From: Dehalococcoidia bacterium
GTDB taxonomy: Bacteria > Chloroflexota > Dehalococcoidia > Tepidiformales > Tepidiformaceae
Direction of reading: 5' to 3'
Assembly: GCA_007126855.1 (NCBI GenBank)
Contig: SLAK01000106.1
Span: 1 to 8,838, forward strand
DNA length: 8,838 bases
Below the pieces are notes generated by a model. That model had not been told where the DNA came from, ran no database searches, and saw only the letters and a list, made by a program, of their open reading frames with translations. Position 1 is the first letter of the stretch, and every line of letters starts with the position of its first letter. The position numbers and the translations under genes are program-made. This document shows positions 6,021-8,838 of this stretch, piece after piece.

Positions 6021-7148
6021 ATGCGCGTTGGTTGCGTTCGCGAACGAAAGGACGGCGAGGAGCGTGTGGCATTGACGCCCGAGAGCGTCGCTTCGCTAAC
6101 GGCGCACGGACACGAGGTATGGACGGAGCGCGACGCGGGCGCCGAGTCGGGTTTCGAGGACGAGCAGTATGTGGCGGCAGGTGCGCAACTCGTGGACGAC
6201 GCGGAGCGCATCTGGCTGGAGAGTGATCTGCTGGTAAAGGTGAAGGAGCCGCTGCCTTCGGAGTACGGCTATCTGAACGGGCGGGCGACGCTTTTCGGGT
6301 ACCTGCACCTGGCGGCCGACGAACCGCTGACGCGCGCGCTGATGGAGTCAGGGATGACGGCCATCGCGCCCGAGCTCATCCGCCACCCCAACGGGAGCTT
6401 CCCGCTGCTGGCGCCGATGTCGCAAATCGCCGGCCGGATGGCGGGGGAGATTGGCGCGCAACTACTGAAGCGGCCCGGGCCAGGGCGGGGGATGCTCACC
6501 GGCGGGGTGGCCGGGGTGCCACCGGCGAGAGCGGTGATCCTGGGATCCGGCGGGGTGGCTACCGCGGCGCTACGGACACTGATTGGGCTGGACGCGCAGG
6601 TGACGGTGATTTCCGACGACCTGGGGCGGTTGCGCCAGCTCGTGGACCAGTACGGCGGGCGTATTGTCACACGGACTTCGAGCCCGGGGACGATCGCCGG
6701 CGCGCTGGAGGGCGCCGACCTGGCAATCCTGTCGATCCTGGTGCCGGGAGCGCATACGCCGAAGGTGGTGACGCGCGAGATGGTGCGTTCGATGGGCAAG
6801 GGCGCGGTGATCGTGGACGTTTCGATCGACCAGGGCGGCGCGGCGGAGACGAGCCGCCCGACGAGCCACCACGAGCCCACCTATGTCGAGGAGGGCGTGG
6901 TGCATTATTGCGTGCCGAATATGCCGGGCGCGGTGCCACGCACGAGCACGCTGGCACTCACCAGCGCGAGCCTGCCCTACCTGCTGGCACTGGCGGACCT
7001 CGGCACGGAGGAGGCGCTGCGGCGCGACAGGGGACTGGCGGAGGCGCTGAGCACATACCAGGGGAAGCTGGTACACCGCCCGGTGGCGGAGACCTTTGAC
7101 CTCGCCTGGCATCCGAACCCGTTTCTGGGGGAGCGGGAGAACGCCTGA
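6021..7148 (+). CDS. ald: Alanine dehydrogenase
   Basis: Catalyses reversible oxidative deamination of L-alanine to pyruvate and ammonia with NAD, linking amino-acid and central carbon metabolism in the cytoplasm. The 375-residue length matches the family (about 370). As recalled from the Mycobacterium tuberculosis enzyme, the key residues fall at the same numbers: Arg15 (ERVALTP), Lys75 (KVKEP), His96 (YLHLA), Ser134 (APMSQ) and Asp270 (VSIDQGG). The nucleotide-binding loop is unusual: GSGGVA (175-180) has Ala where the third Gly is expected, and Ser198 replaces the usual Asp at the end of the second strand, followed by Asp199-Asp200. ATG 6021 gives the family's usual N-terminus (MRVGC...). 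An AAAGGA lies at 6003-6008, rather far upstream. Longer in-frame extensions (to 5805) run into the neighbouring gene and do not look like Ald. The 177-base spacer shared with the divergent protease gene should hold promoters; TTTAAT at 5975-5980 is a possible -10 without a clear -35. Confidence 0.95.
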   Translation: MRVGCVRERKDGEERVALTPESVASLTAHGHEVWTERDAGAESGFEDEQYVAAGAQLVDDAERIWLESDLLVKVKEPLPSEYGYLNGRATLFGYLHLAADEPLTRALMESGMTAIAPELIRHPNGSFPLLAPMSQIAGRMAGEIGAQLLKRPGPGRGMLTGGVAGVPPARAVILGSGGVATAALRTLIGLDAQVTVISDDLGRLRQLVDQYGGRIVTRTSSPGTIAGALEGADLAILSILVPGAHTPKVVTREMVRSMGKGAVIVDVSIDQGGAAETSRPTSHHEPTYVEEGVVHYCVPNMPGAVPRTSTLALTSASLPYLLALADLGTEEALRRDRGLAEALSTYQGKLVHRPVAETFDLAWHPNPFLGERENA

Positions 7149-7165
7149 CGCGTTCATCCTGGGAC

Positions 7166-7181
7166 GAGCGCTCGGGCGCTC
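7166..7181. terminator. Short hairpin at the convergent ald/epimerase junction
   Basis: GAGCGC (7166-7171), loop TCGG, GCGCTC (7176-7181) makes a 6-bp stem that overlaps the minus-strand stop codon (7180-7182) and lies 17 bases past the ald stop. It has no T-tract on either side. It could assist transcription ending in both directions, but the evidence is weak. Confidence 0.3.
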
Positions 7182-8103
7182 AGTGCTGGTGGTAGCGGAG
7201 GGATTCGACGGTGCGGCGGACACCCTCTTCGAAGCTAACTTCGGGACGCCAGTCGAGCTCCTGTTCGGCGCGCGAGCAATCGAGCCAGAACATGCGGACA
7301 TCGCCGGGCCGCGGGGGTCCATAGGCAGGCTCGGTCGTGTCGCCGGTGGCGGCCTGGAGCGCTTTGAAGATCTCGTTGACCGAGGTGCCCGTGCCGGTGC
7401 CAATGTTCAGCACCTGTTTGCTGCCGCGCGACAGGGCCTGGACGTTGGCACGGGCGACGTCGCCGACGTAGAGGTAGTCCTTGCGCTGCTCGCCGTCGCC
7501 GTCGATGGTGCAGGGCCGTTGGGCGAGCATGTTGGCGGTGAAGATAGCGACCACGCCGGCCTCGCCATAGGGGTCCTGGCGCGGGCCGAAGGCGTTGCCG
7601 TAGCGGAAGATGGTGTAGTCGAGGCCATGGGTACGGGAGAAGAGCTGGATGTAGAGCTCGCCCGTGAGCTTGGAAAGGCCGTAGGGCGACATGGGGATGG
7701 TGGGATGCTCTTCAGTGACCGGGAGCGACTGTGGGTCGCCATAGACGGTGCCGCCGCTGGAGGCATAGATGAGCTTCGGGACACCGTTGGCAACGCAGAA
7801 CTCGGCGATGCGCGCGGTGCCGCCGGCGTTGGCTTCGAGGTCGGCCACGGGGTCCTGGGTGCTGACTTTGACGCTGGCCTGGGCCGCGTGGTGATTGACG
7901 ATGTCGGGGCGGACTTCTTTGAAGATGCGCTCGGTCTCGTAGGAGTGGACGTCGACTTCGTGGAGCACTGCGTCGACGGGGGCATAGGCGCGGCGCCCGG
8001 TGGAGAGGTTGTCGATGATGTGGACTTCGTGGCCGCCGGCCAGGTAGGCCTCGGCGATGTGTGAGCCAATGAAGCCTGCGCCGCCGGTGAGGAGAATGCG
8101 CAT
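7180..8103 (-). CDS. NAD-dependent sugar-nucleotide epimerase/dehydratase (GalE-like)
   Basis: A 307-residue extended short-chain dehydrogenase that probably interconverts a UDP- or other NDP-hexose for cell-surface glycans. The Rossmann loop GGAGFIGS is at 7-14, the DNLSTG cofactor/ribose motif at 31-36, and SSGGTVYG (115-122) is followed by catalytic Tyr141 and Lys145 (YGLSK). The C-terminal part includes RYGNAFGPRQDP (167-178), RKDYLYVGDVA (207-217) and LNIGTG (232-237), the usual substrate-side motifs. E. coli GalE has Ser at the position of Gly117; Ser115, Ser116 and Thr119 are nearby hydroxyl residues. Length and motifs fit short GalE-type enzymes of actinobacteria and Chloroflexota. 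Substrate cannot be read from sequence; UDP-glucose 4-epimerase is the best guess, with other NDP-sugar epimerases or dehydratases possible. ATG 8103 has a weak ribosome site. It follows the zinc-ribbon gene by 24 bases, so co-transcription is likely. Confidence 0.92.
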   Translation of the reverse strand: MRILLTGGAGFIGSHIAEAYLAGGHEVHIIDNLSTGRRAYAPVDAVLHEVDVHSYETERIFKEVRPDIVNHHAAQASVKVSTQDPVADLEANAGGTARIAEFCVANGVPKLIYASSGGTVYGDPQSLPVTEEHPTIPMSPYGLSKLTGELYIQLFSRTHGLDYTIFRYGNAFGPRQDPYGEAGVVAIFTANMLAQRPCTIDGDGEQRKDYLYVGDVARANVQALSRGSKQVLNIGTGTGTSVNEIFKALQAATGDTTEPAYGPPRPGDVRMFWLDCSRAEQELDWRPEVSFEEGVRRTVESLRYHQH

Positions 8104-8127
8104 TGATGCATGGTATCCGAGGAAAGA

Positions 8128-8676
8128 CTACCGCTCACGGAGGCGCGCGAGGCCCCAGCCGATGGCGGCGCAGGTGGCGCCGGCCACGACGCCACCGATG
8201 AGCATTGGCCCCAACACCGCGGACATGGGTGCGGCGGCGGCCATCTGGACGTATTTCATGAGGGCGACGTTGATGACGAAGCCGATAGCGAAGCCCCAGA
8301 GCGCGTAGCTTATTTCGCGCCTGCTTTCGCCGAAGCCGACTTCCTCAATGAAGCCGCGGAAGAGGCTGTCCGCTCCATCGCCAGCCGGGTTGATTGACCG
8401 GGCTCGGGCTTCGTCTTCCACGGCACGAGCGAGTTCATCGACGAGCTCCTGCGGCACTTCGTCGAGCATGCGTTCGTAGTCGCGGTGTGAGCGGAAGCTG
8501 CCGGCGCCGGGGGCGGGCGGCGGGGCGTAGGCGGCGGTTGCCGCGCGCTGGCGGACTGCTCGGGGACCGGCACAGGCGGCGCAGCGGTCGAGGCCGCGGG
8601 TCCATGCCTCGAAGGGCAGGCCGCGACCGCAGGAGCGGCATCGCGTGCGGTTGCTGGCGTGGTCGGTTGCGGCCAT
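8128..8676 (-). CDS. Zinc-ribbon two-helix membrane protein of unknown function
   Basis: A 182-residue protein that I do not recognise as a named family. It begins with a compact zinc ribbon made of two CxxC pairs (Cys13, Cys16, Cys32, Cys35). A Pro/Ala-rich linker (about 45-60) and an amphipathic acidic helix (about 65-93) follow. Two hydrophobic segments, about 124-142 and 152-176, are typical transmembrane helices, and the protein ends in a basic tail (RLRER). The zinc ribbon is probably cytoplasmic, with both helices forming a hairpin. ATG 8676 lies three bases after the stop of the upstream gene with no good ribosome site, so translational coupling is likely. Its place in a tight operon before an epimerase gene hints at an envelope-related or quality-control role, but that is only context. 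Confidence 0.8.
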   Translation of the reverse strand: MAATDHASNRTRCRSCGRGLPFEAWTRGLDRCAACAGPRAVRQRAATAAYAPPPAPGAGSFRSHRDYERMLDEVPQELVDELARAVEDEARARSINPAGDGADSLFRGFIEEVGFGESRREISYALWGFAIGFVINVALMKYVQMAAAAPMSAVLGPMLIGGVVAGATCAAIGWGLARLRER

Positions 8677-8679
8677 AGG

Positions 8680-8838
8680 CTAGGAGTCTGCTTCGGTGCC
8701 CGGACCTGAGCCGCCGCCGCCTTCGGTTGGCGGAGGTTCGGGCGTCGGCGTCGGGCTGGGTGTTGGTGTGGGGCTCGGCGTTGGCGTCGGCGTGGGCGTT
8801 GGAGACGGGGTCGGGGTAGCAGTTGGCGTGGGGGTGGG
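8680..8838 (-). CDS. 3' end of a gene with a Pro-Thr-rich C-terminus (partial)
   Basis: The minus strand is open from the window edge to a TAG at 8680-8682, giving the last 52 residues of a protein whose start lies outside. The first 33 visible residues are almost all Pro and Thr (with Ser and Ala). A short tail follows, PEPPPTEGGGGSGPG then TEADS. Such tails are seen on exported or surface proteins, including class A penicillin-binding proteins, in Chloroflexota and Actinobacteria. The body of the protein is not visible, so no function is given. It is supported as a real gene by the in-frame low-complexity coding pattern and by the three-base spacing to the next start. Confidence 0.75.
   Translation of the reverse strand, partial: PTPTPTATPTPSPTPTPTPTPSPTPTPSPTPTPEPPPTEGGGGSGPGTEADS
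8740..8838 (-). repeat. Pro-Thr codon repeat tract
   Basis: Irregular CCN-ACN codon repeats run to the window edge and continue beyond it. They resemble, but are not identical to, the linker tract at 4815-5000. The similarity reflects composition and is not evidence of copying. Confidence 0.7.

Noticed and set aside
7096..8064. Plus-strand open frame opposite the epimerase
   Set aside because: Rich in Gly, Val and Asp with no motifs. The minus strand has complete Rossmann and YxxxK motifs.

Overview
This window is high-GC, gene-dense bacterial chromosome with short spacers. The best guess for its origin is a member of Chloroflexota (Dehalococcoidia-like). The reasons are the GC-rich codon use, exported proteins with long Thr-Pro linkers, and the small C-terminal domain with a GWNL/GANLVGWP-type start, which I associate with that phylum. 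This is an inference from sequence character and no search was run.

Layout, left to right. (1) A plus-strand pair: transcription terminator Rho (37-1515), then a membrane-anchored LysM-LysM-M23 peptidoglycan hydrolase (1720-3039). (2) A convergent junction (3040-3217) with a weak terminator-like hairpin and an exact 30-bp palindrome. (3) Two minus-strand, head-to-tail exported matrixin-like zinc metalloproteases (3218-4399 and 4554-5843). They share a pro-segment motif, the HExxHxxGxxH site, a Met-turn and a C-terminal domain, and an intrinsic terminator lies between them. (4) A divergent spacer, then plus-strand alanine dehydrogenase (6021-7148). (5) A compact minus-strand set, read from the right edge: the 3' end of a gene with a Pro-Thr-rich C-terminus (8680-8838, cut by the window), a zinc-ribbon two-helix membrane protein (8128-8676) and a GalE-like NAD-dependent sugar-nucleotide epimerase/dehydratase (7180-8103).

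How the genes fit together. Rho and Ald are housekeeping. Most of the rest concerns the cell envelope or exterior: cell-wall hydrolysis, extracellular proteolysis, and probably supply of a nucleotide sugar for surface glycans. The protease pair looks like a duplicated and diverged module: one copy has a long Thr-Pro spacer before its C-terminal domain, the other a His/Asp/Glu-rich insert in its pro-region.

No RNA genes, CRISPR arrays, insertion sequences or phage genes were seen. No spacer exceeds about 210 bases. The most notable items are the paired proteases with their shared terminal domain, the perfect palindrome, and changes in the NAD-binding motif of Ald.
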